A stretch of DNA of 14,946 bases, taken from contig CAYLXU010000016.1 in the NCBI GenBank assembly GCA_964388055.1, positions 1 to 14,946 on the forward strand, given 5' to 3'. Source of the stretch: CAYLXU01 sp964388055. GTDB taxonomy: Bacteria; Patescibacteriota; Minisyncoccia; UBA6257; JACRHW01. Numbering within the stretch: the stretch's first letter is position 1; the number at the start of each line of letters is the position of its first letter. The translations under genes and the position numbers were made by a program. This document shows, in pieces, positions 1 through 8,223 of the stretch. Below the pieces are notes generated by a model. That model was not told the DNA's origin. It was given only the letters and a program-made list of their open reading frames with translations, and ran no database searches.

Positions 1-56
1 GTTTTGTAGTTAAAAACTTCTTTTGAGCAAAAAAAATGTTCACATTGTCACAAAGG

Positions 57-791
57 TCAGTTTGGAGTAACGGTAAGCGTTATTGTTCCTGCATACGTTC
101 CTTCTGCGATAGAGGCCCCCTTATTTTCTGCCCTATATCGAATAGTTGTAACATTTCCGGACACAGGAGTTCTTGAATAAATTCTACTTACCAACAGCTT
201 TGTAACTCCATCGAACCCCAAAAAACACAATCCATTTGCCGTGCCACTTCCACACGACGAACCAGAATTTTTGAAGTTTGCAACGACATCATTTCCTGTC
301 GCAGAAAATCCGAACGCAACACCTGAAGGAAGAGACCACTGTTCAGCGATACCACTTGTTGCTTCTGAATAATCGTTAATAGAATTCGCTCCCAATTTTA
401 AAGCGGGTGTAGTACTCGCATTAATTTCGAGCTTGTATCCAGCAGGATTGTCAGTGATTACAGTGACAGCTGTCGTTCCCGATGCAATAGTTGAAGCACC
501 ACTTTCCAACGCCGGAGTCATAGAGGCGGGACTTGCGAGAGTAATGGAAATAAACGTTTCGTTGAGCTGTAAAAATCCGCCAAAAGCACGATAGCTTGCG
601 CTCTGCATAAGCCCCGCGCCGGTTTCCCCTAATGTGTCTTGAACACGATAATTTGTTGAGGAACTTAAAAGCGACGCATCATTAAGAGAGTCCTGCAAAA
701 TCTTATAATTCTGAGAACTCATGGTCTCTCCCCAAACAAGAGAAGTGAGGAGCAAAAAAACGATTATGCTCGTAATTCCTCGAAAAAGCAT
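57..791 (-). CDS. Secreted protein with NYxLQDS/DTLGE-type N-terminal repeats, unknown function
   Basis: A 244-aa protein that I do not recognise as a named family. Residues 1-21 form a signal peptide (short basic start, hydrophobic VFLLLTSLVWG, then polar sequence), so export is likely. Residues 26-72 carry three related short motifs (NYKILQDS, NYRVQDTLGE, SYRAFGGF) of a kind common in exported CPR proteins. The rest is rich in Ser, Thr, Gly and Ala with alternating beta-type sequence and ends in a strand-like TYAGTITLTVTPN, which suggests a beta-sandwich. Two cysteines (C180, C189) in an otherwise Cys-free chain could form a disulfide. The ATG lies 18 nt after the stop of the large repeat protein; there is no Shine-Dalgarno and no clear promoter, so it is probably co-transcribed with that gene. 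The stop is TGA. Function and surface location are inferred. Confidence 0.75.
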   Translation of the reverse strand: MLFRGITSIIVFLLLTSLVWGETMSSQNYKILQDSLNDASLLSSSTNYRVQDTLGETGAGLMQSASYRAFGGFLQLNETFISITLASPASMTPALESGASTIASGTTAVTVITDNPAGYKLEINASTTPALKLGANSINDYSEATSGIAEQWSLPSGVAFGFSATGNDVVANFKNSGSSCGSGTANGLCFLGFDGVTKLLVSRIYSRTPVSGNVTTIRYRAENKGASIAEGTYAGTITLTVTPN

Positions 792-809
792 ACATTAATA
801 AGGTTAAAT

Positions 810-3800
810 CTATTCTCCCGCGATGCTGTTACTAGACGATACTTCCATTGTCGAAGGTGGCGTGGAAGACAAGTTGCTATCACCACTACTTTCTACAACT
901 TCATCGGATGAACTCGCATTGCTCTCACTTAAAATATCCTCACTAACGTTTTGAGTCTTCTGTGCTCCAATCGTCTCACAATCTCCCTTCGTTTTTGTAA
1001 TTTCACCATACTGGAGTGTTATACAATAATACTCTCCAGTATCCTTATCCTTGAGAGTAATGCCATTCTCAACCCTCACATAGTTCGCTTTAAAGAAGGC
1101 GGTCTCTATTTGATCGAATACCCACGTTCCGGTTGCTCTCACGACTCCAGAAAGTGAAGCAAGGGCACTCTTTAAGGTACTTATAAACCCCTCCCCCGCA
1201 CTCCCGTTATCACCACCAAACACCTCGTCGGAAAGATGATACCCAAGATTTACAAATACAAGAACCGTGTTTTCTCTGTTGTTTCCGTCAAAATTTTCAA
1301 GTGCATATCCAATTATCCTCCCTGACTTCGTCGCCCTCATGCCTACACCAGGGACATCGCTTGATGTGATAGGATCTCCTATCTGTATAGGTCCATTTTC
1401 AAGAGAGATTTTAACTGGCACCCTACCAGAAAGTGCGATAGGGAGACCGTTTTCTAAATTTCCTGCAAGAATAACACCAGGATTCCCAGACACAATACCC
1501 AACATCTTTTCATCGTAACTCTTTTCTGACTTGCCAACCTCAAGAACTCGGGGCGAAAGACTCACAATATCTCCGACGGTAACCGAAGAATCAAGAACAA
1601 CATATTTTTCAGCGACGTCAGCCGGCGTACCAAGAGTTGTAGATCCATCTGTAAAAATGTCACCCTCTGAGTCAACACGAAACACCACGTTTGCAGTGCT
1701 TGTTACGTCACTAAGAACTCTTAAAATAGCCAAGTTGCTTGTGCTTGTTGCATTGTACACATCTAAACGAGACCCTGGAGAAACAGTTCCTATTCCTACA
1801 TCTCCCTTGTCTGAAATAACCATTCTTGCCACAACAGTGGTGCTTGCATTTGCGGTCGTACTAAACGTTAGAGAAGTTCCACGATTCGTACTGCTCCAGT
1901 TCTCAAAAGCACCTGCTTCAATTGTTGCCCCAATCTGGTTTGATGCAACACCATCATATCCGGCAAAATGCAATCTCCCCAGCGTATTTCCAAATTGCAC
2001 CGCAGACGGAATTGCAACCGTCCCACGAGCACGAGCAAGATAAAGAGCACCGTAATCATTGCTTCCATTTCCAAAACCAGATACAATCGCCCCAGCCTCC
2101 TGCCCGTCTCGAACTATTTGCAAGGCAGCACTGGGTACGGTAGTACCAATTCCAACGTTTCCATCGTTTCTCACAAACAAAAGGGCTGTAGAACTAGCAT
2201 TGGTTACGTTAAGGGCCGAATTTCCTGATGTATTGTCTACACCCTGAACTACCAAACGCGATCCAAAAAAAGATCCGCCAATTCCAACATTTCCCGTAGA
2301 AGAAGCGATCTGTATTCCGCTATTTAATTGCCCACCATTCCTTGTTGTAATCTGGAAAAAATTTTGTGTACTACTTGCTGCAATTAGAGGATGTCCAACC
2401 CCAGCAAATCCAAGTGCCACTTGTTCTACGTTAGTAGTATCATTATGAGCAACTATACCATTGCCATTACTATTAAAAACGTGAAGTGTTTGCCATGGCA
2501 ATGAAGCGGAGCCCAAATTAAAACCACTCGCATTAGGACCAACATTTCCAGCGACCTGTAACCGAAAAGATGATGGTATATCGGTAGCAATACCAACATT
2601 TCCACTATCAGAAATAACCATCCGTACCGCATCGGTAGATGTACCTGCTGCAGTTGTTAAAAAACGCAACTCTGCTGGCTGAGAACTGTCGGTCCAATTC
2701 CCTGTTGCTATACCGTGTACGGCCGCCCCGCCTTCAGTACCAAACGCCGTCGCTCCATATCCTGTAAAAATTAAATTTCCAAGATCATCACCATTTTGTA
2801 CTGCACTTGGCGAGGCCTCAGTACCACGTGAACCAACAAGTGCGAAAACAGAATTGGGGCTAGCCCCAATCAATGAGCTTGCATATGTAATCGCAGTCAC
2901 TGCCGCAGAATTCACATTATCCCCACGCACCACTGTAAGCGGATAAGCAGGAGAAGTAGTACCAATACCCACACGTCCTGTATTAGCAATTTTCATCACT
3001 GTAGACGGTGTAGTACTCCCATTCGGTGTCACCAAAAATTGTAAACCGGTCCCTTGAGCAGAGTTGGTCCAATTTTCATCCGCAACACCAATAAAGCGTC
3101 CTGTAGTAGAGGTCGAAAAAGCAACCGAGCCTGTACCCCAGCCACCAAAACCATATACACCCAAAGTATCATTTGTCTGAACCCCGGAGGGGCTTGCACT
3201 TGTACCACGAGCCCGAACTGCAGAAAACACACTAACATTAGAATTGTTATAAGTAGCCACAGCAACGACAGTATTTGCAGAAGAGCCAGAACGAACGATA
3301 TTGAGAGCAGTAGCCGGACTCGCCGTTCCAATTCCAACATTTCCATCATCCCTTACAAATAAAAGCGAAGTAGTGCTCGCATTGGTCACATCTAAAGCTG
3401 AAGTTGCCGAGGTGTTTCCAAAACCCTGAATAACAAGCCTTGAGGAAGGTGTACTCGTACCAACACCTAAGCGACTGTTCACCTCATCATATGCGGAATT
3501 TGCACCAAAGAATATTTTTCCCTTTGTCGCACTTGCAGTAGAGTTCAGTATTAAATTTTCTCCCCCCACAGTACCACCATTCAATGTCTGCCCGCCTCCA
3601 CGCCCGGCGAGAAGAGCAAATTCAGTCTCACTCTTTCCACCCACCTTATCCGCATTAAACGCAAACACAGAAGAAGCAATACGCTTCCTTGGGGTCATTT
3701 CAGAATCTGAACCCACCTGAACACCAAGATAAAGAGGATCCTGATTAAAGTTCACCGCGCTTAATGCTCCACTGCTTTCAATAAGGGTTCCGCTCCCTAT

Positions 3801-4067
3801 AAGAGCGGTAAATAAACCGTTTGTGGTAGTAACACTTTGCTGCTCAGCATACAAAGCAGATCCACCACTTGAAACACTATAAATCCTGAATTTAACAGTA
3901 ACTGCCCCGTCCGCCACGGCGACATTGTTCGTGTCAGTAAGTTTTGCCTGGTAGGAAATAAGTGGAGTAATCGTTGCGTCTGTAGAAAACGGAGAAAACA
4001 AAAAAGAAAAAAACACCCAAGAAAAAAGCGCGTAACGTAAAACATTCTTCACACCTTGTGTACGCAT
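810..4067 (-). CDS. Giant secreted repeat protein (VGIGT repeats) with conserved C-terminal ADVAEKY...GYHL domain
   Basis: A 1085-aa protein when started at the ATG at 4067. The longer frame starts at a TTG at 4124 that lies upstream of the predicted -10 box, so it is rejected. A signal peptide covers about residues 1-31. Residues 34-150 resemble the N-terminal domain seen in phage-tail-like bacterial surface proteins (ISYQAKLTD...GLFTALIGSG...PRKRIASSVFAFNAD). Seven 'VGIGT-P-LxV' units start near residues 201, 244, 367, 491, 594, 639 and 757. Between them lie three copies of a ~105-aa module with RGT.A.PSxVQ and LGxLxF motifs. Residues 815-945 form a domain (ADVAEKYVV, VGDIVSLSP, LGIVSGNPG, ALSGRVPVKIS, IGDPITSSD, GRIIGYALE) known from many CPR and planctomycete exported proteins. 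A short Cys-pair tail (C1015, C1030) precedes a Ser-rich end. It is probably a surface fibre or adhesin; any self-cleavage activity is speculation. Confidence 0.8.
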   Translation of the reverse strand: MRTQGVKNVLRYALFSWVFFSFLFSPFSTDATITPLISYQAKLTDTNNVAVADGAVTVKFRIYSVSSGGSALYAEQQSVTTTNGLFTALIGSGTLIESSGALSAVNFNQDPLYLGVQVGSDSEMTPRKRIASSVFAFNADKVGGKSETEFALLAGRGGGQTLNGGTVGGENLILNSTASATKGKIFFGANSAYDEVNSRLGVGTSTPSSRLVIQGFGNTSATSALDVTNASTTSLLFVRDDGNVGIGTASPATALNIVRSGSSANTVVAVATYNNSNVSVFSAVRARGTSASPSGVQTNDTLGVYGFGGWGTGSVAFSTSTTGRFIGVADENWTNSAQGTGLQFLVTPNGSTTPSTVMKIANTGRVGIGTTSPAYPLTVVRGDNVNSAAVTAITYASSLIGASPNSVFALVGSRGTEASPSAVQNGDDLGNLIFTGYGATAFGTEGGAAVHGIATGNWTDSSQPAELRFLTTAAGTSTDAVRMVISDSGNVGIATDIPSSFRLQVAGNVGPNASGFNLGSASLPWQTLHVFNSNGNGIVAHNDTTNVEQVALGFAGVGHPLIAASSTQNFFQITTRNGGQLNSGIQIASSTGNVGIGGSFFGSRLVVQGVDNTSGNSALNVTNASSTALLFVRNDGNVGIGTTVPSAALQIVRDGQEAGAIVSGFGNGSNDYGALYLARARGTVAIPSAVQFGNTLGRLHFAGYDGVASNQIGATIEAGAFENWSSTNRGTSLTFSTTANASTTVVARMVISDKGDVGIGTVSPGSRLDVYNATSTSNLAILRVLSDVTSTANVVFRVDSEGDIFTDGSTTLGTPADVAEKYVVLDSSVTVGDIVSLSPRVLEVGKSEKSYDEKMLGIVSGNPGVILAGNLENGLPIALSGRVPVKISLENGPIQIGDPITSSDVPGVGMRATKSGRIIGYALENFDGNNRENTVLVFVNLGYHLSDEVFGGDNGSAGEGFISTLKSALASLSGVVRATGTWVFDQIETAFFKANYVRVENGITLKDKDTGEYYCITLQYGEITKTKGDCETIGAQKTQNVSEDILSESNASSSDEVVESSGDSNLSSTPPSTMEVSSSNSIAGE
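1779..3473 (-). repeat. Protein-level tandem repeat region of the giant surface protein
   Basis: This stretch encodes all seven VGIGT units. A ~39-residue segment (RLVxQG..NTS..SAL.VTNAS.T.LLFVR.DGNVGIGT) occurs at 3324-3440 and again at 2142-2258. A ~105-residue segment ending in a VGIxT unit occurs three times. The copies are clearly homologous at protein level but diverged at DNA level, so they are old duplications under selection and not recent slippage. Confidence 0.8.
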
Positions 4068-4106
4068 TTTATTTGTCTGCACAAAAATAAAAGAGTGACT
4101 AATACA

Positions 4107-4115
4107 AGTATACCA
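4107..4115 (-). promoter_or_regulatory. Extended -10 promoter for the giant repeat protein gene
   Basis: On the minus strand the sequence is TGGTATACT: an extended TG motif followed by TATACT (5 of 6 to TATAAT). No convincing -35 is visible, as is normal for extended -10 promoters. Transcription would start near 4100, giving a leader of about 33 nt before the ATG at 4067 and excluding the TTG at 4124 as a start. Confidence 0.5.
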
Positions 4116-4136
4116 AAAGACCAATCACATATGCAT

Positions 4137-4991
4137 CTATTTTATCCACAATGTACGAATCCCAACGATAAGAAAACCCAATAAAACAATCGTAAACAAT
4201 GCTCGAAGTGGCACTATAAAAAAATACTTTGTGACAGAAGGTTCCCCTCCTAACGCAACGCGGGCACGATATAAGCCAACCCCATTCACTGTATGCGGTA
4301 TGACCAACTTTTTTTCTTCCCCAGGAAGTATGTAAAACGATGAAATATTCTCACGGGCAACACGACGATTTAATAGATTCTGCACAAGAATGCTGCCCTC
4401 CTGTTTCATATATGTATTTCCAGAATTTTTATAAAAAATTTCAAAAGAAATATTTGGACTCTCTTGGATTAATGGAACCAAAATATTAGTCACTTTGCCG
4501 GAAGGTCTCAAAATGTGTTGCGTATCAATTACCACAAACACGGGGGCAACTACTCTGCTTATAATTTGCACCCCCATCACATCTCGAGGCTTTCCACTTA
4601 CTACGATATTTGCATAATACAGCCCATCAGAAACATCTTGGGGTGCACGGACAGTAAAATCAAACACGATCTTTTCATTCGGGCGCAAGGTGAAAAGGGG
4701 AATCTCTGGAAACATCCATTTGTGAGCGCTTGCCACACCATTACCCAACTCAACTGCACCCACTTCAAAATCAACAACAGAAGAACTTCGATTAACCACT
4801 ACCATATCTCGCGCCATTGTACGTTTCTCCGTGAGATCAAAATCAAAATGTGTCGGTGAAACAATAAAATCGTTTCCCGGGGAGAGTGGTACGCGTGTAA
4901 TCTCAAAAGCAAATGAGGTAGAAACAAATACTCCAAAAGTTAAAAAAGAGGAGAAAAGAACATATTTCATCCAATTCGCTACATTGTGCAT
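4137..4991 (-). CDS. DUF916-like (WxLIP-type) exported Ig-fold protein with C-terminal membrane anchor
   Basis: A 284-aa protein from the ATG at 4991; an ATG at 4970 is also possible. The longer frame to 5036 begins upstream of the predicted promoter and is rejected. An N-terminal signal sequence (MKYVLFSSFLTFGVFVSTSFA) ends near residue 29. Residues 40-160 match the pattern of DUF916/WxL-interacting proteins: a VSPTHFDFDL start, VVNRSS...DFEVG strands, then TLRPNEKIVFDFTVRAP, DGLYYANIVVSG and a VxIISRVVAPVFVVI strand. A second Ig-like domain covers residues 170-250. A single hydrophobic segment near the end (ALFTIVLLGFLIVGI) followed by RTLWIK gives a membrane anchor with most of the chain outside. 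In Gram-positive bacteria this family binds cell-surface proteins or peptidoglycan. Here it may hold or present the neighbouring giant repeat protein; that is inference from gene order. Confidence 0.7.
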   Translation of the reverse strand: MHNVANWMKYVLFSSFLTFGVFVSTSFAFEITRVPLSPGNDFIVSPTHFDFDLTEKRTMARDMVVVNRSSSVVDFEVGAVELGNGVASAHKWMFPEIPLFTLRPNEKIVFDFTVRAPQDVSDGLYYANIVVSGKPRDVMGVQIISRVVAPVFVVIDTQHILRPSGKVTNILVPLIQESPNISFEIFYKNSGNTYMKQEGSILVQNLLNRRVARENISSFYILPGEEKKLVIPHTVNGVGLYRARVALGGEPSVTKYFFIVPLRALFTIVLLGFLIVGIRTLWIK

Positions 4992-4999
4992 TCTTTTAT

Positions 5000-5029
5000 A
5001 TAACAAGAAAGTGGTGTAGTGTGTGTCAA
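5000..5029 (-). promoter_or_regulatory. Promoter of the DUF916-like gene (near-leaderless)
   Basis: The minus strand has a perfect -35 TTGACA (5029-5024), an 18-nt spacer and a -10 TGTTAT (5005-5000, 4 of 6). The expected start point, about 4993, is only 0-2 nt before the ATG at 4991, so the transcript would be essentially leaderless. No Shine-Dalgarno is present. Confidence 0.5.
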
Positions 5030-5078
5030 AAAGCATGTCTTGGTCTGTTTCAAAAAAATCACAAAAAAATAATTAAAA

Positions 5079-7361
5079 CTATCTTTGAAGCCTACGAATC
5101 TTCTCTTCAATACTCTTTCTCTCCTCCTCACCAACTAAAGAAAGCGCCTTCTCATGAAACATTTTTCCCTTCTCCCCATCCCCCGACCGAACATAAACAG
5201 CCCCCAACAAAAGGTAACTATCTACTGAACTTGGATTTTCGACTATTACGCGATTTAAAACGAGTTCTGCAGAGCGCAATAATCCCAAATCACCCCCACG
5301 AGACAACGCAGCGTTATAGTAAAAACCTGCAAGTTGCAACATGATATTTGTGTCACGAGGGGCAAACCCAAGTGCTCGTTCACCATACAACACAGCATCG
5401 TCTGAATCCCCCGACTCCTCCGCCAACATGGCAAGCCCCACATACGCCTCCACATAATCAGGTTTCAATGTAAGAGCTTTTTCATAAAATTCTCTCGCCG
5501 AATTTAAAAATTTATTTTTTTCTTCTCCACCATTAACCAAGTCTGCCTCAAATCGTGCAATACGTGCCAACTCAACAAAAAAGCTCGGGTTGTTTGGTTC
5601 AAGCACAAGCGCCCGTTCATAACTAGCCGACGCAAGTTTATAAGGACCCTCCACAAATGCCCCAAGTTTCCTATAAAGCATACCCATCCGACTCCACGAA
5701 TGCACATCTAAAGGAGCCATGTCTGCTACGCGACGCGCTGATTTTATCGCAAGTGATGATGCCTGCTGAAACCGAAGTGCATCAGCGTTTTCCCCTCCTG
5801 CCTCTCTTGCGGCAAAATCAAGATAAGCCCCGGCAAGATTCGCAACATACGTCGTCTGCCATGGGGCAAACGCGATTGCCCGATCAAGTGCAACGATTGC
5901 CCTTTCAAAAGAAGGAGCAATAAGTGCGCGTTTCATATAAATGTCCGCAACAAAAATTCTTACAAAAAATACAAAGAGAAATGCAAAAAAAGCGACACCG
6001 CCCACCACAAAAAATGATAATACTAAGGAGTGTTGTGGATCAAACCGAAAGGAAAACTGTCTTTTAAGAGAGAGTCCCTCATTTTCTAAGAAAAGGTATC
6101 CGGCAATAAGAAGCGCGCAGAAAAACCCTATCAGCACAAGACCACCATTCATCACTCCCAAAAATGTATTCAGAAGAAAAACAAAAAATGTGACAGAAAG
6201 ACCAACATAATGCATATCGAAATTCTTTCCTAAATCTCGTGCACCCCTTCTAAACAATAGAAAACCTACGCACATAAGTGCCGCAAACCCGATAACACCA
6301 AAAATTCCCAAGTTTCCCAACATATCAAACCACAAATTTGAGGCCTTATCGAATCGAAGATCCCATAGTGGCCCGAGATTAATTTCCAGTGGTCGAAACT
6401 TACTAAATGAATAAAAAAAAGTGCTCGGCCCCATTCCCAACCACAAACGTTCCCCTAAAACCTTGGAAACAATTTCTAAAGAACTTTGGTGGCTCAAATT
6501 AACGATCGTAGGCAACCCCCCTATTGTTCCCACCCCCACACCATGCACCGCAAGAAAGAATATAGCACCAATAAAGAAAAAGAGGCTTAATCCAAAAACA
6601 AATCTGGTGTTTTCGAAGATCACGCGTCGAGAAATTACAAGCGCAGATAATAGTCCCGTTCCAATCATTACACTTACCCATAAGACAAGAGCATTGATCG
6701 AAACCAAAATTACAAGCGCGCACAAGGAAAATAACATCCCAAAAACAACCCAAACCAACCCACGCCTTCCCCCAATAAATCCCACAAAGAACGGAATGGA
6801 CAAAGATGCAAGTATTCCTAAATCCAAAACCCCACCAACGGGATTGAAACTATTTGTGTGTGTAAAGGACCAAGGAAGAAGAAAAATGCCAAACAGTTGC
6901 AACGCACTATACACCATCACAATACCAAATGAGATAAAAAGACATGTCACATACCAACTCATTTCCTTCATGTCCTTAAGAGAAGAGATAAAAACAAAAT
7001 AAAAAAGGGCGAGAGCAAAGAAACTGACGATGCCCCCCGAAGGATCACCCAAATACCCAAGCACGCTTGTACGCACATCTACACTAAAAAACGCGGAAAG
7101 CGCCGCAATACACAAAAAAAGAACGATAAAGAAGTCAACCGAACTGCGACGTACTACCAACGCGCCATTTAAAATTCCACGAAATAACCAAACACCAAAA
7201 CACGTGAGCGTAATTCCATATACCAACATCCATTTGTCAAAAATCACCCCAGAAAAAGTGAGTGGCGTAAAAAAGAAAGGCGCAAAAAGAAAAAATACAG
7301 AAAAAAGAAACTGCGATATGCGCATCAAAAAATAATCCCACTTTCCTGACATGGCCAACAT
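5079..7361 (-). CDS. O-antigen ligase/polymerase-like (Wzy_C) membrane protein fused to TPR domain
   Basis: A 760-aa protein from the ATG at 7361 (other ATGs at 7352 and 7325). The longer frame starts with a TTG that is part of the -35 box and is rejected. About 12 hydrophobic helices fill residues 15-465. Between two of them, near residues 302-346, lies the Wzy_C signature loop (GERLWLGMGPSTFF...FRP...ASNLWFDMLGNLG), with the GxGPxTF motif and conserved Arg-Pro and Asn residues. After the last helix (about 445-468), residues 480-750 consist of TPR units (for example ASYERALVLEPNNPSFF, AREFYEKALTLKPDY, AVLYGERALGFAPRD). This fusion is common in CPR genomes. Family members transfer or polymerise undecaprenyl-linked glycans, or O-glycosylate exported proteins. 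With surface proteins next door, glycosylation of those is a reasonable guess but unproven. No Shine-Dalgarno is seen. Confidence 0.8.
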   Translation of the reverse strand: MLAMSGKWDYFLMRISQFLFSVFFLFAPFFFTPLTFSGVIFDKWMLVYGITLTCFGVWLFRGILNGALVVRRSSVDFFIVLFLCIAALSAFFSVDVRTSVLGYLGDPSGGIVSFFALALFYFVFISSLKDMKEMSWYVTCLFISFGIVMVYSALQLFGIFLLPWSFTHTNSFNPVGGVLDLGILASLSIPFFVGFIGGRRGLVWVVFGMLFSLCALVILVSINALVLWVSVMIGTGLLSALVISRRVIFENTRFVFGLSLFFFIGAIFFLAVHGVGVGTIGGLPTIVNLSHQSSLEIVSKVLGERLWLGMGPSTFFYSFSKFRPLEINLGPLWDLRFDKASNLWFDMLGNLGIFGVIGFAALMCVGFLLFRRGARDLGKNFDMHYVGLSVTFFVFLLNTFLGVMNGGLVLIGFFCALLIAGYLFLENEGLSLKRQFSFRFDPQHSLVLSFFVVGGVAFFAFLFVFFVRIFVADIYMKRALIAPSFERAIVALDRAIAFAPWQTTYVANLAGAYLDFAAREAGGENADALRFQQASSLAIKSARRVADMAPLDVHSWSRMGMLYRKLGAFVEGPYKLASASYERALVLEPNNPSFFVELARIARFEADLVNGGEEKNKFLNSAREFYEKALTLKPDYVEAYVGLAMLAEESGDSDDAVLYGERALGFAPRDTNIMLQLAGFYYNAALSRGGDLGLLRSAELVLNRVIVENPSSVDSYLLLGAVYVRSGDGEKGKMFHEKALSLVGEEERKSIEEKIRRLQR

Positions 7362-7377
7362 AAAACTAATTATCCTA

Positions 7378-7406
7378 ATTTTAAGATGAACAGTTGTGTT
7401 GGTCAA
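7378..7406 (-). promoter_or_regulatory. Promoter of the Wzy-like/TPR gene
   Basis: Minus strand: -35 TTGACC (7406-7401, 5 of 6), an exact 17-nt spacer, -10 TAAAAT (7383-7378, 5 of 6). The predicted start near 7371 gives a leader of only about 10 nt before the ATG at 7361. Confidence 0.65.
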
Positions 7407-7469
7407 TTAAAAAAGAGCCTCGCGACCTTGCAGCTGTGGTGCCCCGCGCATACATCACCCCAACCAAAC

Positions 7470-8039
7470 TTATAAAAACAAATGAGTAGTAAGCGTCGGC
7501 CAAGAATCAACCCGCACGTATGAATCGTCTTCAATTAATACCCCTAGAGAATCAAAGAGAAATGAATGTGGCACCTTTACTGCGGAGAGTACCCCAATCT
7601 CATCATCTGTATAATGAGTTATGTGGAGATCTTGCGCATGACGATCCTTTTCTTCAGGGCTCGAGACAAAAAACGCATTTTGATCATTAAAAAAATGCGG
7701 CCACAAACCACGTGACTTCAAAAGTTCTACTGCCATCTTAGAATTCTTTCTTCGTGAAATTAAAAAGAAAGGAAACCCTAAAGACCTTATCTCTTGTAAT
7801 GCCTCTATCGCACCAGGCATCACCGAAGACAGAAGAGCAGTCGTTGGATCATCATAAAGCCGGTGTTTTAACTCGTTGAGCTGCGCAGAAGGGATGATAT
7901 TCCTGATAATGTCCGCGGGGGTATCTTCAGGTCTCAACTCAAACCCATAGTCTTTGGCCAAACGCATCTTCATTTCAGTATGATCGATTATCACCCCATC
8001 CATATCAAAACCAAATTTTTTATCTTGTGATTCATTCAT
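7470..8039 (-). CDS. HAD-superfamily hydrolase
   Basis: A 189-aa protein with all four HAD motifs: motif I FDMDGV (nucleophile D12, acid/base D14), motif II LIS (S95), motif III Lys (probably K131) and motif IV TDDE (D145, D146). The cap region between motifs I and II (residues 20-85) is helical, which suggests a C1-type cap like that of phosphoglycolate phosphatase or nucleotidase relatives. The expected reaction is Mg-dependent hydrolysis of a small phosphate ester in the cytoplasm; the substrate cannot be told from sequence. It stands alone on the minus strand, divergent from the ParB-like/kinase cassette. The ATG at 8039 is supported by a promoter immediately upstream. No Shine-Dalgarno is present. 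Confidence 0.8.
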   Translation of the reverse strand: MNESQDKKFGFDMDGVIIDHTEMKMRLAKDYGFELRPEDTPADIIRNIIPSAQLNELKHRLYDDPTTALLSSVMPGAIEALQEIRSLGFPFFLISRRKNSKMAVELLKSRGLWPHFFNDQNAFFVSSPEEKDRHAQDLHITHYTDDEIGVLSAVKVPHSFLFDSLGVLIEDDSYVRVDSWPTLTTHLFL

Positions 8040-8048
8040 ATAGAAAGT

Positions 8049-8076
8049 ATTTTATATGAAAAATTAAAAACATCAA
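8049..8076 (-). promoter_or_regulatory. Promoter of the HAD gene (near-leaderless)
   Basis: Minus strand: -35 TTGATG (8076-8071), 16-nt spacer, -10 TAAAAT (8054-8049). The expected start point near 8042 leaves a leader of only about 3 nt before the ATG at 8039. Confidence 0.5.
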
Positions 8077-8092
8077 ACCAAGTGCCACACCT

Positions 8093-8125
8093 TAAGTATT
8101 TTTAAATTTTTACATGTGATACTTA
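8093..8125. promoter_or_regulatory. Inverted repeat TAAGTAT/ATACTTA in divergent intergenic region
   Basis: A perfect 7-bp inverted repeat (8093-8099 and 8119-8125, spacer 19 nt, AT-rich) in the 184-bp gap between the divergent HAD gene and the ParB-like/kinase cassette. It could be an operator, but AT-rich repeats of this size also occur by chance. Confidence 0.2.
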
Positions 8126-8208
8126 GCAACAAAAAAATTTTTTGAAACATCTGTCAATCTTTCTCTCGTGCACAGATACATGTTACAAAAAACTAGCAAC
8201 CTTTAAAA

Positions 8209-8214
8209 AGGAGG
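8209..8214 (+). promoter_or_regulatory. Perfect Shine-Dalgarno AGGAGG of the ParB-like gene
   Basis: AGGAGG lies 9 nt before the ATG at 8224 and fixes that start. It contrasts with the minus-strand operon leaders, most of which have no Shine-Dalgarno. Confidence 0.85.
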
Positions 8215-8223
8215 AGCTCATAT

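Noticed and set aside
1..56. Terminator after the 244-aa protein
   Set aside because: There is a T run on the minus strand but no convincing stem before it.
4142..4150. Second TTATCCACA DnaA box
   Set aside because: It lies inside the 3' end of the DUF916-like gene and encodes its conserved-looking tail; no cluster of boxes is present, so there is no origin here.
5021..5344. A 107-aa plus-strand reading frame antisense to the TPR end
   Set aside because: Its codons mirror the TPR gene on the other strand; it has no ribosome site and its composition is unlike a protein (many Lys, His and Pro runs).
6421..7002. A 193-aa plus-strand reading frame antisense to the Wzy-like membrane helices
   Set aside because: It is the complement of hydrophobic helices (hence the many Lys, Thr, Asn and Pro codons), with no start signals.
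7407..7450. Terminator after the HAD gene
   Set aside because: The possible stem between CGCGGGGCACC and GGTCGCG is bulged and weak. The U run is close by, but I would not call it.
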